Shown: in pieces, positions 35,520 through 45,879 of the stretch | Layout of the letters: every line of letters starts with the position of its first letter | Position numbering within the stretch: position 1 is the first letter of the stretch | Source of the DNA: Doris montereyensis | Taxonomy: Eukaryota; Mollusca; Gastropoda; Nudibranchia; Dorididae | Assembly: GCA_037039925.1 (NCBI GenBank) | Contig: JAXRKP010000542.1 | Location: forward strand, 80,001 to 144,000 | Reading direction: 5' to 3' | DNA length: 64,000 nucleotides | The notes under the pieces: model-generated | Databases searched by the model: none | Told to the model about the DNA's origin: nothing | The model's input: the letters and a program-made list of their open reading frames with translations, nothing else | Position numbers and translations under genes: made by a program

Positions 35520-37280
35520 GCAGGCATTTCATGCAAAGTCCTTCTCAACTCCTGGGGATCTTACGGTACACAAGCCTGTAGGCTTTTTCGTACTAACACT
35601 CTGACAAAAGCTTTCTCCACCTATAGCTAGGTACTCATTCACACCTGTCAAGTGAAGAAAGTAGAATGAAGAACCTTTCCTAAGAATACAGCATTGTGAA
35701 AAAACCCACCTGTGCCAACCGTGGGGCTTGAACCAATGTCATCGTGATTACCAGCTAACAACACTACGGTTTAGTACCAGTGCAATGTACTACACATTGC
35801 ACTTGTACGTACTTTTTGCTATTCTGAGATTTTCAAATGCTTTTTATTCCCATACCCATAGTCAAATACTTCTTCAACATCTCAGTTAAGCAACATTTTT
35901 TTTGGCGGGTGGGTGGGGCAAAATAGATCAGATAACTGGCAGTAGAGTGTACATTAAATGTCTTTCACAACGACAGGGAAAGACATTGATGTGTATATTA
36001 TTATGCACGATATGTCACAAATTCTCACCATGCCACAATCTTTGACTGGACACAGAAAAGGCTTGTCGTCACTCATAGCTGAAACCTTCTAGGCAAAGAT
36101 CCGTTCCTCAAAAGTTGGGGGATCCACTTTCCTGTTCTTTAACTTTCCCAGACTATCACCTAGGATGAGAAATGAAGCAATGGAGACAAGGCATAAAAGT
36201 TTTGAGTTTATGTATTAATGCAAAAGCAGAGGAAGGGGGGGGGGATAAAAGTCATAAGATAGAGGTACTCTAATTAATTTTCTCTAAAAAAAAAATTTCA
36301 ATAGCAATAGCACTATATTTGGAATTTCCATGATAATAAATCAAAAACAACCTAGCGATGTTTGTTAGTTGCATTCACTTCCGGGTTAAACGGGACATCC
36401 ATCTTTAAGGAGTACCAATGTTTCCAGTTTTACTTCCCTTGGCAGTTCCCCACTTTAGAACTCCCTAATATTTGGATGTCATGCAGAGGATAAAGTGGTA
36501 TTTTTTACTTTCACTCATGAATTGGATAGATATAATATGATTTATTTATTTTTAGTTTTCCATGTGTTTATACGAATTTCATCTTTACAACTGTCATGAA
36601 TCATTACTCTATGAAATAATTGATGCCTTTACTTGGAATTATATTATTGCCATTGTGTGCTTCGGGGCAACACTAATTGCGTAGTAATGTCATCTGAATC
36701 ACCAGAGGAACCATACCGTGCCTCGGATGGAGGGAGAGAGTGTGCAGGTTTGGGGTGCGGATGGAGGGAGGGAGTGTGCAGGTTTGGGGTGGGAGGGGTA
36801 GTGAGGCGCAGGGGAGGGAGTCAGGGTAAGGAATGGTGAAAGATTTCTCTCATAGCCAGATCTAGAATAGGTACAATTCAAGCTGAAAGAACCAGCCGCC
36901 ATTTTGAATTTTTTTACAACTGTATTCAATTCACATGCCCTTCTGGAACACTAGATCTAGAGCGGTTGTAATGTCAACACGGCTATAAAATCAGTACAGC
37001 TAGCCAGTTCTGTTTGATATGTCTGTTAAAAGTTTTCTTTATTTCAATTATAAAAGCTTTCATTGCAATAAAAATAAATGTTACTTGCTCCATACAATAA
37101 CTAACAAAAATCTATTGTGATCGTATTTTGGCTTATAATATAATAGTTATAGCGGGTGGTTGTTTTGCTGTTAAAAGTAGCTTTCTAAGCTTATGTTACA
37201 GTGGTCGTGTTGAAGTTATAAAGGAAATTTGGGGCAATCTTAACATCAATCAATCAAAATGGACAGTTTATAGGTCATAT
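35520..37280. other. Bzip gene 5' region and intergenic flank
   Basis: Holds exon 1 (36,029-36,076) and otherwise unique DNA. A purine-rich GC-rich patch with GGAGGGAG and a repeated GTGTGCAGGTTTGGGGTG lies at 36,725-36,830. It is about 0.65 kb upstream of the start codon and could be promoter-proximal, but no defined motif was found. Confidence 0.4.
36029..36076 (-). CDS. ATF2: bZIP gene exon 1 (start codon, first half of C2H2 finger)
   Basis: Sixteen codons from ATG (36,076) to a GTGAGA donor at 36,028, reading MSDDKPFLCPVKDCGM. This matches the conserved ATF2/CREB5 N-terminus (MSDDKPFLC...C). It supplies the two cysteines (C-x4-C) of the zinc finger, whose histidines are in exon 2. Phase 0 exit fits exon 2. 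No promoter element is obvious upstream. Confidence 0.9.
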
Positions 37281-37284
37281 TATT

Positions 37285-37908
37285 CATGGAAGAGACTACG
37301 TAGACATTCAGATGTTCACCTAGTCTCTGTTACTAGGGAGACATCCAAGCATACTACCTCATCACTCCCTGCGTTTATCCTAAATTAGCTTTGACACCAA
37401 GAGAAACTAAACAAACTTGTACCATTTTGTAGAGATCTAATCCTTCGTCAGACAAAAAAAAAAAAAGATTTAAACACTGATACATCATCACACAGTGTGA
37501 TGTCAGAAGGATTTATAATAGAAACAGACAGGAGGAGGAAAGAGGGAGCGAGTAGAGAGAGCAAAATCAAGAAAGGGAAGACTTATTATTATTATTATCT
37601 TTACGTAAATCTACCAGAATCAAGGAAAAGTTAAGACTGACAATACAATGCAGACTAGGCCCACTGCATGTGAAAATGCTAACTACGCCTTACACACATC
37701 CGTCTAGGTTCCAATAACCTATGACAGTAGGAGTACTAGAGTGAGAGAGGAGTTGTGAATAACACGGCACATGGTGATGCCGCCACGGCTGATGTCAATG
37801 ATTTTAGGGTAAATGCAGGAAGTGGTGACGTAGTATGCTTGGAAGTCCCCCTAGTAGTGGCAGAGACAAGGTGGACATCTGGATGTCTACGAAGTCTCTT
37901 CCCATACA
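37285..37908. repeat. Inverted repeat with arms of about 105 bp
   Basis: The segment 37,285-37,390 (GAGACTACGTAGACATTCAG onward) recurs inverted at 37,803-37,908 (TCTGGATGTCTACGAAGTCT) with roughly 80% identity, enclosing about 410 bp that include CCTTCGTCAGACAAAAA. A MITE or foldback element is likely. Confidence 0.65.
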
Positions 37909-38044
37909 TATCTATAGTACAAGATCGACTATTTTTAGTAATGCGTCTTCCAGCACCATAGGATGATTTGTTTACACAAATAGGTTCCTTTATTTACATG
38001 ACCTCTACTCCTGGTCCTTAGATAGCCGTACTGACGTTAGCCCA

Positions 38045-38765
38045 CTCTACCCGAAAATGACCTTCGACAGACACATAAATGCATCAATAAATAAGGCAAA
38101 TCGCATGATTGGAATTATTAAAAGATCCTTTATCCATCTCAACAGAGAAGTGTTCCTAATGTTATACAAAGCCCTTATACGCCCCCATCTCGAGTACGGT
38201 AACGTCATATGGTATCCTATTGACAAAAGACAATCCGTGGCCATAGAAAGAGTACAACGCAGGGCAACCAAACTAATGAAAGAATGTCGTATATTACCAT
38301 ACGACCAGAGACTCACATCTGAACCTTCATTCCCTGTATAGCAGAAGGATCAGGGGAGACCTGATTGAGGCTTACAAGATCTACAATGGAATAATTGATC
38401 TAAATTGGGACACCTTCTTTACAAACCTAACATATTCTAGCACAAGGAACGCCGGAAACAAGATATACCACAAGCAAACTAACACTAATCTAAGAAGAAA
38501 CTGTTTCAGTCAACGCATTACCAAACTATGGAATGATCTTGATCCTGAATATGATAAATTCCAAAAACACTAACTCCTTCAAAAATTCACTGGATCTGTC
38601 ACCAAGATTTAAGTAACTATTCATATTTTTCGATTAAAGGATAATTACATAAAAACCGAATGACAAAAAATCCCAAAAATCAACGATGGGACGTATAAAG
38701 GCCATTGATGCCTAGAAAATAGTCCCTACACTACTACACTACTACTACTACTATAAATAGCACGG
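38045..38765 (+). mobile_element. CR1-like LINE 3' end with microsatellite tail
   Basis: An open frame reads KANRMIGIIKRSFIHLNREV, LYKALIRPHLEYGNVIWYP and IERVQRRATKLMKECRILPY DQRL, the classic RT C-terminal block (lyk.lVrP.LEYg..vW.P, iE.vQRrATk). After frame breaks it continues RGDLIEAYKIYNGIIDLNWD. It ends with GGGACGTATAAAGGCCATTG and an ACT microsatellite, typical of CR1/Rex-type 3' ends. Confidence 0.88.
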
Positions 38766-38989
38766 CCAATGTCAACACAGCTGTTAGGATAAGGTGTCCA
38801 AGTGAATTAATTTTAATCTTATTTAATGTCTTTTAATAAAAAAATATTAGTTTGCAATGGTTTTAGTGGCCAAATTTGTGTTCAGGCAGTAGCAGCAAGA
38901 AATACATTGGTTTGGCCTCTAAAAGTAGTCTATCATCAGGGTGTGGGAGTGATAGTAAAAAAATACTGATAATTTAAATCTAAGTTCAT

Positions 38990-39545
38990 TAGTAAAGTGG
39001 ATCTAGATCTATAAATTCTAGATTGATTTATAAATTTATAAATTCGTATAGAATCTAGATTCTAGGTCTAGATTAGATATTCTTTCATCAAATCAAAGCA
39101 AAGTAAGATCACAGAGTATGAGTAGTCACACTGTAGTCATCGGACAACCTAATAATTATAAGGTTGGTATATTTTCCTTTATTTATGACATTTTTTATTT
39201 GGTTTTTATTGACCAGATATGATGTACACTCTAGATATATAACCCTAACCCTCTTCTAGTTTTCACCCTAGCCAAATCTCTAAACCCTAACTAACCCTAA
39301 ACTAAATGAAATCATTAAAATCATAAATTCATGTAGATTTATCAGTTTGAGTTCACATAGATCTAGGCCCTTGAATCCAGAGTGAGAGTATGAATTGAAA
39401 GCGAAGAGATATCAATGATCTAGAATGCTAGATTTAGTCTAATTATGATCTAAATTAGATTCTGATCTCTAGGGACATCTATAATCTATAAAAATCTATA
39501 TGTAGATCTAGATTCTAGCTCTAGATCTAGGCCTCTCTATTAGTC
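38990..39545. repeat. TCTAGATCTAG-rich island with telomere-like patch
   Basis: Dense AGATCTAG/TCTAGATT words and an AACCCTAACCCT-type patch with several CCCTAA words at 39,240-39,305. No gene. Similar words cluster at 32,060-32,310, 33,040-33,140 and 47,410-47,930. Confidence 0.6.
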
Positions 39546-39821
39546 TATATCCACGATGTACCTGAACTTAAACAAAATTGAAAACGTGGCAAAGAGGACT
39601 AAGAAGACAACCATCATCATATTAAATATAAAAACATGCCAATTTAAATCAAAATTAATACCTAGCAAAAGTTTGTTTATCCTAGCCTACATGTCCGAGG
39701 ATTTTTCTTTTCCTCAAAACTACAGAAACTAGACGCAATTTTATGTTGATCAACAGATGGCGCAATTGTTGCTTTGTTTACTTCCGACTCTGATCTTTTA
39801 GCTTGAAAATTATATAGTAAT

Positions 39822-39852
39822 CATAAGTCACGTGATTATCATGTGACTTATG
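39822..39852. promoter_or_regulatory. CACGTG-containing inverted repeat
   Basis: GTCACGTGA (39,827-39,835) faces TCATGTGAC (39,839-39,847) as a hairpin-capable inverted repeat with arms of about 14 bp extending into CATAAG/CTTATG. It resembles the E-box pair near 47.57 kb but lies 3.7 kb upstream of the bZIP gene and 8 kb upstream of the sulfatase, so a regulatory role is uncertain. Confidence 0.3.
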
Positions 39853-39924
39853 TTTCTCGTATCTATGTAGGAAATAAGACGATTGTTTTATTGGAATTTC
39901 ATCACAGTACTGTTATAAATAAGT

Positions 39925-40200
39925 GGCGTCAGTGGCCGAATGGTTAGGATGTTGGATGGGGGACCCATGAGGTGCCGGGATCGAATCCTAGCAAAAGCAC
40001 GGTCCGACGTTGTGTTCCTTGGGAAAGGCACTTAACACAAATTTTCCCCACTCTACCCAGGTGTAAATTATGAGTCTACAACTTGCTTGGGAGTACAAAG
40101 CTGCCTTAGACTAGCGTCCTGGCAAGGAGATTATTATTACCAGTTTCCGCTCACGCTGTTAAAACGGGATATGAGCCGTAATGGCCTTGAAGAAACGGGT
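39925..40200 (+). repeat. tRNA-headed SINE, full-length plus copy
   Basis: GTCAGTGGCCGAATGGTTAG and GCCGGGATCGAATCCTAGCA are box A- and box B-like. A TTCCTTGGGAAAGGCACTTA central block and a GGGATATGAGCCGTAATGGC end complete it. One of the best-preserved copies. Confidence 0.85.
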
Positions 40201-40399
40201 TTTTATTTATTGTTATGAATAATGTTATAGCCGTAAATGACCAATCTATGTCTTCACTAAAGAAACGGGTTTGTATTTAGCCCCCTTTTATTTGTCCCAT
40301 TTGTGGATAGGGATCCTCAAAATTATGTTGCAGACGCTCAAAAGAGAAAATCTATCAATGCTTTCATTTGCAAGCTCTATTTTGAAAACACAAAGTGAC

Positions 40400-40765
40400 C
40401 TTGAAATCTGAATTAAATAAAAGAAGAATGAAAATTGCAAAGAAAACCGCTAAAACACAAATCTTGAACAGAGAAATACTAGAACAAGTTCAAAGCTACC
40501 ATTACCTAGGAGTAATGATTAACTCAGAGTGAAAACTGAGTGAAGAAATCAGCCAGAGAATCAAAAAAGGCAATGACAATATATAACCATCTAGGAAGGG
40601 CATTCATAGGTAAACAAGAATTGTCGACAAAAAAACAGAATGGCAGCGTACACCACAATTTATTATCTTACTCTCCTCTATGGCAGTGAAAACTGGACTT
40701 TAGACAGTAGGGGGGGTACAGTAGAGAACAGACAGCTGAAATGAAATATCTCAGAAGAGATATCA
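40400..40765 (+). mobile_element. RTE-like LINE RT fragment
   Basis: Frames read NREILEQVQSYHYLGVMINS and RAFIGKQELSTK, the YLG..i...G..e...RI block of RTE reverse transcriptase, ending QTAEMKYLRRDI. Same family as 34,715-35,510. Confidence 0.8.
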
Positions 40766-41320
40766 ATGAAAAATCTCTTTTTTCAAAATTTCAATCTGCT
40801 TACCCACCCAACCATTGTACAGAAAGTGCATTGACGCGGGTATACAATGACACTGCCAAATATCTTGATAAAGGAAAATATCTTATCTTGATATTACTTG
40901 ACTTAAATGCTGCCTTTGACAAAATCGACCAGAACGTACTTTAAAAAAAAGACTCAATGTAGTTTTCAAATTTAGTGGCCAAGCACTTGACTGGTTTCGA
41001 TCTTACTTGTCTGACAGAACACAGTCTATAATGATTGACCATGAATTTGAATCTAATTCTGTTCCCTAAAGTATGGTGTACCTCAAAGTTCAGCACTTGG
41101 ACCGCTTTTGTACACCTTATGCACCCTTAGTGATATCATTAACAGTTTCAATGTTAATTATCAAATGCATGAGGATGACATCCAACTCTATGTCCCATTT
41201 TGCATCGATGATGGAATGTTTATCACCAAAAAGACTGAAAAATGTGGTATGGCAATGAAGACATGGATGCAAGCCAATAAGCTAAAATTGAATGAGGACT
41301 CTGGCAGATAATCATCTTAG
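40766..41320 (+). mobile_element. Jockey/CR1-type LINE RT fragment fused to the RTE piece
   Basis: Reads FSKFQSAYPPNHCTESALTR, LILLDLNAAFDKIDQNVL, then YGVPQSSALGPLLYTLC and HEDDIQLYVPFCIDD. The catalytic YADD has decayed to HEDD. Same family as 10,800-11,295, better preserved at the 5' end. Confidence 0.85.
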
Positions 41321-41409
41321 AATTACAAAAGATAAGAGAAGGTTAACTTGCAAAATTAGGCATATTATATATAAGATATACAAGTTACGGGCTCCAGAAC
41401 TTGTTGCGC

Positions 41410-42585
41410 TCTATCGTGCTTTATAGATTCAATGTTTTGAAGATTAGACGTTTAAGATGGGGTAGTAATGTCAGAATATTCTGCACGTGTTCTCCGTAGC
41501 CGCTGTCCTCCAATATGAGGATCTCGTCATCATACCAATTACGCAAATGGCGTTGTCGCATTTTCGTATAAGGGATGTCGTCTGTACTGTTCTTGGCGAT
41601 AAAATTTGTTATCCTTTGATATCGAACGTAATACTCAATAAGGATACCATCAGTCTCTGCAAGAATAGAATGTGTCCCATTAAATTTGTCTAACAAGAGC
41701 TTTAAATAGCCATTGTTGCGATCTGGCTGTGTAATATGCATTCCTGTGTCTTTTCCAATTTTTGAGATCTCAGCGCTTATTTTATCACAGTCCAGGCCCT
41801 CGATCATGTGCGTGATGACTGTTACCAGCCTGTTGATTTTCTATGATTGAGTTTTCATCCCATGTGCTTGGGTTTTTTTCATCGTCCTCGCTGTCTGGCG
41901 TGATAGATGTGTCAGGAAGTGCATATCTATGTTCTCGTTGTGTTTCGCTTCCGTCTCTGTGTTGTTTATGTCGTATGGTTCACTGGTTGTGTTTTCGACA
42001 AAGTTGTGTCATCAAGCGGCGATGTTATGGTTGACACACTATCTGAGTGGATAGCACTGTCCAGAATCTGGGTTGACTCCGTATTGTTGTCGTTCGTTTG
42101 TTGAATGTCAACACTTACGGTTTCTTTGTTTTCAATAAAGTCCATGTTCCTAGATGTGTCGTCAAGGGGGCGATGTTATGGTTGATACACTGAATGAGTG
42201 GATAACACTGTCCTTACTCTGGGTTGACTCCATATCGTTGTTGTTTGTTCGTTGAATGTCAACACTTGCGGTATCTTTGTTTTCAATAAAGTCCATGTTC
42301 CTAGATGTGTCGTCAAGGGGCGATGTTATGGTTGATATACTGAATGAGTGGATAACACTGTCCTTACTCTGGGTTGACTCCATATTGTTGTTGTTTGTTC
42401 GCTGAATATCGGCACTAGCAGTTTCTTGGTTTTCAATGAAGTCTGTGTTGATAGATGATGTTGCTGTCTCAGTTGTTACTCTTGTATCCTTTAATTTGTT
42501 TCTACCACAGACCTCTTCAGTACAACTGGGGAGTGTTTCTTTATATATACATTTGCCACTTTTCTTATATTGTGCTATCATTCAG
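41410..42585 (-). pseudogene. Unidentified ORF with internal 46-residue repeats, frames broken
   Basis: On the minus strand an open frame from 42,581 reads YKKSGKCIYKETLPSCTEEV, then two to three repeats beginning RNMDFIENKDTASVDIQRTN and ending VIHSFSVSTITSP. After frame breaks near 42,165 and 42,010-41,810 the last part (41,421-41,807) begins MIEGLDCDKISAEISKIGKD and ends LPHLKRLIFKTLNL. Unit length is about 134-138 bp. I recognise no family. Transposon ORF1, a decayed host gene or an unspliced multi-exon gene are all possible. Confidence 0.5.
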
Positions 42586-42835
42586 ATCCATCTGCCTTTC
42601 ATTGATAAATCTTTTTTATCCTGGATTAGTATATCTGTCTTAGTATTGGTTTATTTAGTTCCGCTAATTTGAGTTAAGTAGCTTTCTTCTCTTTCCTTTT
42701 CTGTTTGTTTTCTTCTGTCAGTAATCTCATTTTGGCAATCACTAGGTGATGATCACTAAATATGTCTGCTCATCTGTTTACTCTTGCATCCAATGTACTG
42801 TAAAAAAGGGAGCTGCTAACTATTATCTATTATGT

Positions 42836-43260
42836 AGGTAATGACACAAGATAATATGAAAGCCCCATAGCAACAAATACGAGACAAATACAAGGAATAG
42901 ACAGAAAAAAAAATCCTGGCCATCATGGGGATCAAATCTGCGACCTCTGCGTCGGCACCCATCGCCTCGTCGGCACCCATCGCCTCGTCGGCACCCATCG
43001 CCTCGTCGGCACCCATCGCCTCGTCGGCACCCATCGCCTCGTCGGCACCCATCGCCTCGTCGGCACCCATCGCCTCGCCATGAAAAAAAGCGTGCTACCA
43101 ACCGAGCTAACTACGTTCGTGAGCACGCTTTCTTTTCGTGGCGACGCAGAGGTCGCGGGTTCGATCCCCATGATGGCCAGGATTTTTTCTGTCTATTCCT
43201 TGTATTTGTCTCGTCTTTGTTCCTATGGGGCTTTCATATTATCTTGTGTCATTACCTTCA
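42836..43260. repeat. Foldback of dispersed repeat D with an 18-bp array in the loop
   Basis: Left arm 42,836-42,960 (AATGACACAAGATAATATGA, CCCCATAGCAAC, CCTGGCCATCATGGGGATCA) is mirrored inverted at 43,140-43,258. Between them lie seven copies of TCGGCACCCATCGCCTCG (42,950-43,080) and a short GCGTGCT/AGCACGC hairpin. The right arm has a box B-like GGGTTCGATCCCC. Confidence 0.85.
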
Positions 43261-43399
43261 CTTCCGACATGCCTCTTGCCTCACTGTTTGTCTACCATTG
43301 ACTTTTCACACCTGTCTCCATTTACTCTTGTATATTTCTGAATGTCTTTATGAGGAAAACAGGTGTTGGCTATTTTCATGTTATTCTTTAGGCAAAAAC

Positions 43400-43930
43400 C
43401 TATGAGTCTCTCTCCATTTAGTTATTGTCTCTCCTTCTTTACCTATTACTCCTCCTAGCGTTTCTATAGTGTCGCCTACTCTAGCGTTTACATCTTCTAA
43501 AACCATTAGTTCTTGTTTGTGTTTAAGATTCCCTGCAGCTATTTGTAAATCGTTTTCGAAGATGTCTTTTTCTTCTTTAGTGGCGTCTTCGTTTGGTCCA
43601 TAAGCTATTAATAATTTAATTTCTCTCCCTTTTGGTTTAATATGTACCTCTATTAGCCGTGGGCTTATAAATTTCCAACTTTCTAGCAGCTTTTCACGAT
43701 TTTTATGGTCTAGGAAACCTACTCTTGCTCTAGTTCTATCTTTGACATCTACTACTGAGAAGATTAAAATATGATTTGGTCCTACATTTTCTTTTCCTTG
43801 TCCTTTTTTCTTTGTTTCTGTAATGTCCAAAATGTCTACTTGAATTTTTCCATTTATTCAATTAATTTTAACTCTTCCATTTATTGCCCTAACATTCCAT
43901 GTTCCAAAAAAATCACAGTCCGTGTTCGTT
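43400..43930 (-). mobile_element. LINE endonuclease domain fragment
   Basis: An open frame of about 149 codons reads DITETKKKGQGKENVGPNHI, VDVKDRTRARVGFLD, KGREIKLLIAYGPNEDATKE and NARVGDTIETLGGVIGKEGE. I.ETK..G.G, Y.P.......FF..L and D.NA.vG are endonuclease/exonuclease/phosphatase-fold blocks of RTE-type LINEs. Upstream WNVRAINGRVKIN marks the domain start. No RT follows, so it is a detached fragment. Confidence 0.8.
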
Positions 43931-44071
43931 TCCATATTTGTCGTTGAAAGGTCAAGCCGGGTATATTGCATTTATTTCTCTGAATCAGTTTGATTTTGGA
44001 TAAGTAGGGGATTAGCCCACTGTACCCTAGGTAGATGATGGGGATGCCACATTGAGGCCCCTAACAGGCCT

Positions 44072-44215
44072 TGTTATTTTCTGTCAGGGTTAACTCCCTT
44101 AGTCTTTGGTCATTCAAGTCCAGCATGCAAGGCAGCAGGTCGTTATTTTCTGTCAGGGTTAACTCCCTTAGCCTTTGGTCAGTCAGGACCGGTCTGCAAG
44201 GCAGCAGGAGACTCA
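44072..44215. repeat. 71-bp direct duplication
   Basis: TTATTTTCTGTCAGGGTTAA, CTCCCTTAG and GCAAGGCAGCAGG occur twice in tandem with about ten differences. 43,960-44,070 and 44,220-44,420 are unassigned. Confidence 0.85.
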
Positions 44216-44422
44216 TGGAGGACGGGATCGTCTACTCCCGTACATGTGCTTACCTGTCCACTGCCCGAACAAAACAAACTTGAAATCATAAAATGAACGC
44301 AAGCTCGAATACCCACATCTGGCCTGCTCGGTAACCAAACCGGAAGTCTCGTTTTTATCAAACTATTAGTGTTTTTTTTATTGTATCTAACATAATTTAG
44401 TTTTTGTTGCTATGCATTTTAT

Positions 44423-44502
44423 ATAATCTGTGATTGTGTCAATAACATTTTACTGTAAAGCGCGATCGAGCATTTCGGTGAATGAGAGGTGATCAACAAA
44501 TG

Positions 44503-44505
<3 letters not shown>
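44423..44505 (+). repeat. LINE/SINE-type 3' tail
   Basis: TTGTGTCAATAACATTTTAC, TGTAAAGCGCGATCGAGCAT and CAACAAATGCATTATTATTA match 12,955-13,062 and lead directly into the following microsatellite. Confidence 0.65.
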
Positions 44506-44549
<44 letters not shown>

Positions 44550-44650
44550 GTAGTAGTAGTAGCAGTAGTAGTAGTAGTAGCAGCAGTAGCAGCAGCAGCA
44601 GCAGTAGCAGTAGCAGCAGCAGTAGTAGCAGTAGCAGCGGCAGCAGCAGC

Positions 44651-44694
<44 letters not shown>

Positions 44695-44770
44695 CAGCAG
44701 CAGTAGTAGTAGTAGTAGCAGCAGTGGCAGTAGTAGTAGCAGTGGTGGTGGTAGTAGTAGCAGTAGCAAT

Positions 44771-44802
<32 letters not shown>

Positions 44803-44912
44803 CAGCAGTAGCAGTAACAGCAGCAGTAGTAGTAGTAGCAGTAGCAGTAGTAGCAGTAGTAGTAGTAGTAGTAGTAGCAGTAGTAGTAGCAGTAGTAATA
44901 GTGGTGGTAGGG
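44501..44912. repeat. (TTA)n then (AGT/AGC)n compound microsatellite
   Basis: About 45 bp of TTA followed by 360 bp of AGT, AGC and GGT triplets. Homopolymeric Ser, Leu, Ala and Cys frames here are artefacts. Confidence 0.97.
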
Positions 44913-44999
44913 AAAACTAAAAAAGATAAAATCAGAAACACAACAATAGGAGATCAAACCAAGGCAGATGGCATTAATATCAAAGTAGAAATAAATGAA

Positions 45000-45378
45000 C
45001 GGAGATAGTTTGGGGATGTAAACAGAATGAATGGAAAAAGAATATCAATTACCATATCATATCATATCATATATATTTTCAGAGGCTATATAGGTCATTT
45101 GACCTTTAAATGCCGTATACATCTCAAAATAATCATGGAGTTTTAAAAATGATTGAACATATAGTAATCAATACGATCTATGTTAAATCGGTATACAAAG
45201 CAAAAATCCAAGGTAATAGACCAAAAGGTAGACCTGGAAGAAAGTGGAATGAAGATATAAAAAAGGCACTAAAACAAAGAAATTTAACCTTCACAGAAGG
45301 AAATAGAAAATGTCAGGACATGGTAGCCTGGAGAAAGATAGCCGGAAGGTAGAATGGGAACTGATAAAGAAAGAAGAA
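45000..45378 (+). mobile_element. RTE-like LINE 3' end
   Basis: Reads AKIQGNRPKGRPGRKWNEDI then KKALKQRNLTFTEGNRKCQD and ends MVAWRKIAGR at a stop, followed by an AATGGGAACTGATAAAGAAA tail. This is the third copy of the same RTE-type ORF end in the window. Confidence 0.85.
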
Positions 45379-45389
45379 TTGGTGTGGGT

Positions 45390-45605
45390 TTCAGACACAG
45401 TTACCATAATCTAAGACTGGTTTTACGAAGACCTTGCAGTACTACGTTTCGGATACAGTTGAAAAGGTTTCTTCTAAGGAATGTCAAAAGGCCATTTGCT
45501 TTTCTGCGTAGTACTCTATGTTGTTCATTCCATTGCAATTTAGTGTTTATTGTAACTCCTATGTATTTTGCACTGTTGGTTATTTTTAGTTTTTGGTTAT
45601 GTATG
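45390..45605 (-). mobile_element. CR1/Jockey-type LINE RT fragment
   Basis: Minus-strand frames read AKYIGVTINTKLQWNEQHRV and KANGLLTFLRRNLFNCIR, matching the AKYLGV.i...l.W..Hi...t.KA...LgFLrRNL block before the RT C-terminus. Confidence 0.75.
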
Positions 45606-45879
45606 TAATAGTTTGAGTTGACTATTTTTTACCTTTTTGTTGTTGCAATTTTTAAGTAGCTGACATTTATCCAGTCTACAATAGGTAGACTTAATCAGCG
45701 GTGTGTGTGAACATCATTTGGAAGGATACGCGCGTTTCTATAAGTATTTAAATACATGTACAAGAAAAGAAGAAAAAATTTATATAATTTTTTTATTATT
45801 AGTATTAGTATTACATTTTTTTTATCCATAGGTTTGTCCTGCAATCTGAAAATGACTTGACTTTTTTTTTAAAACGAAG

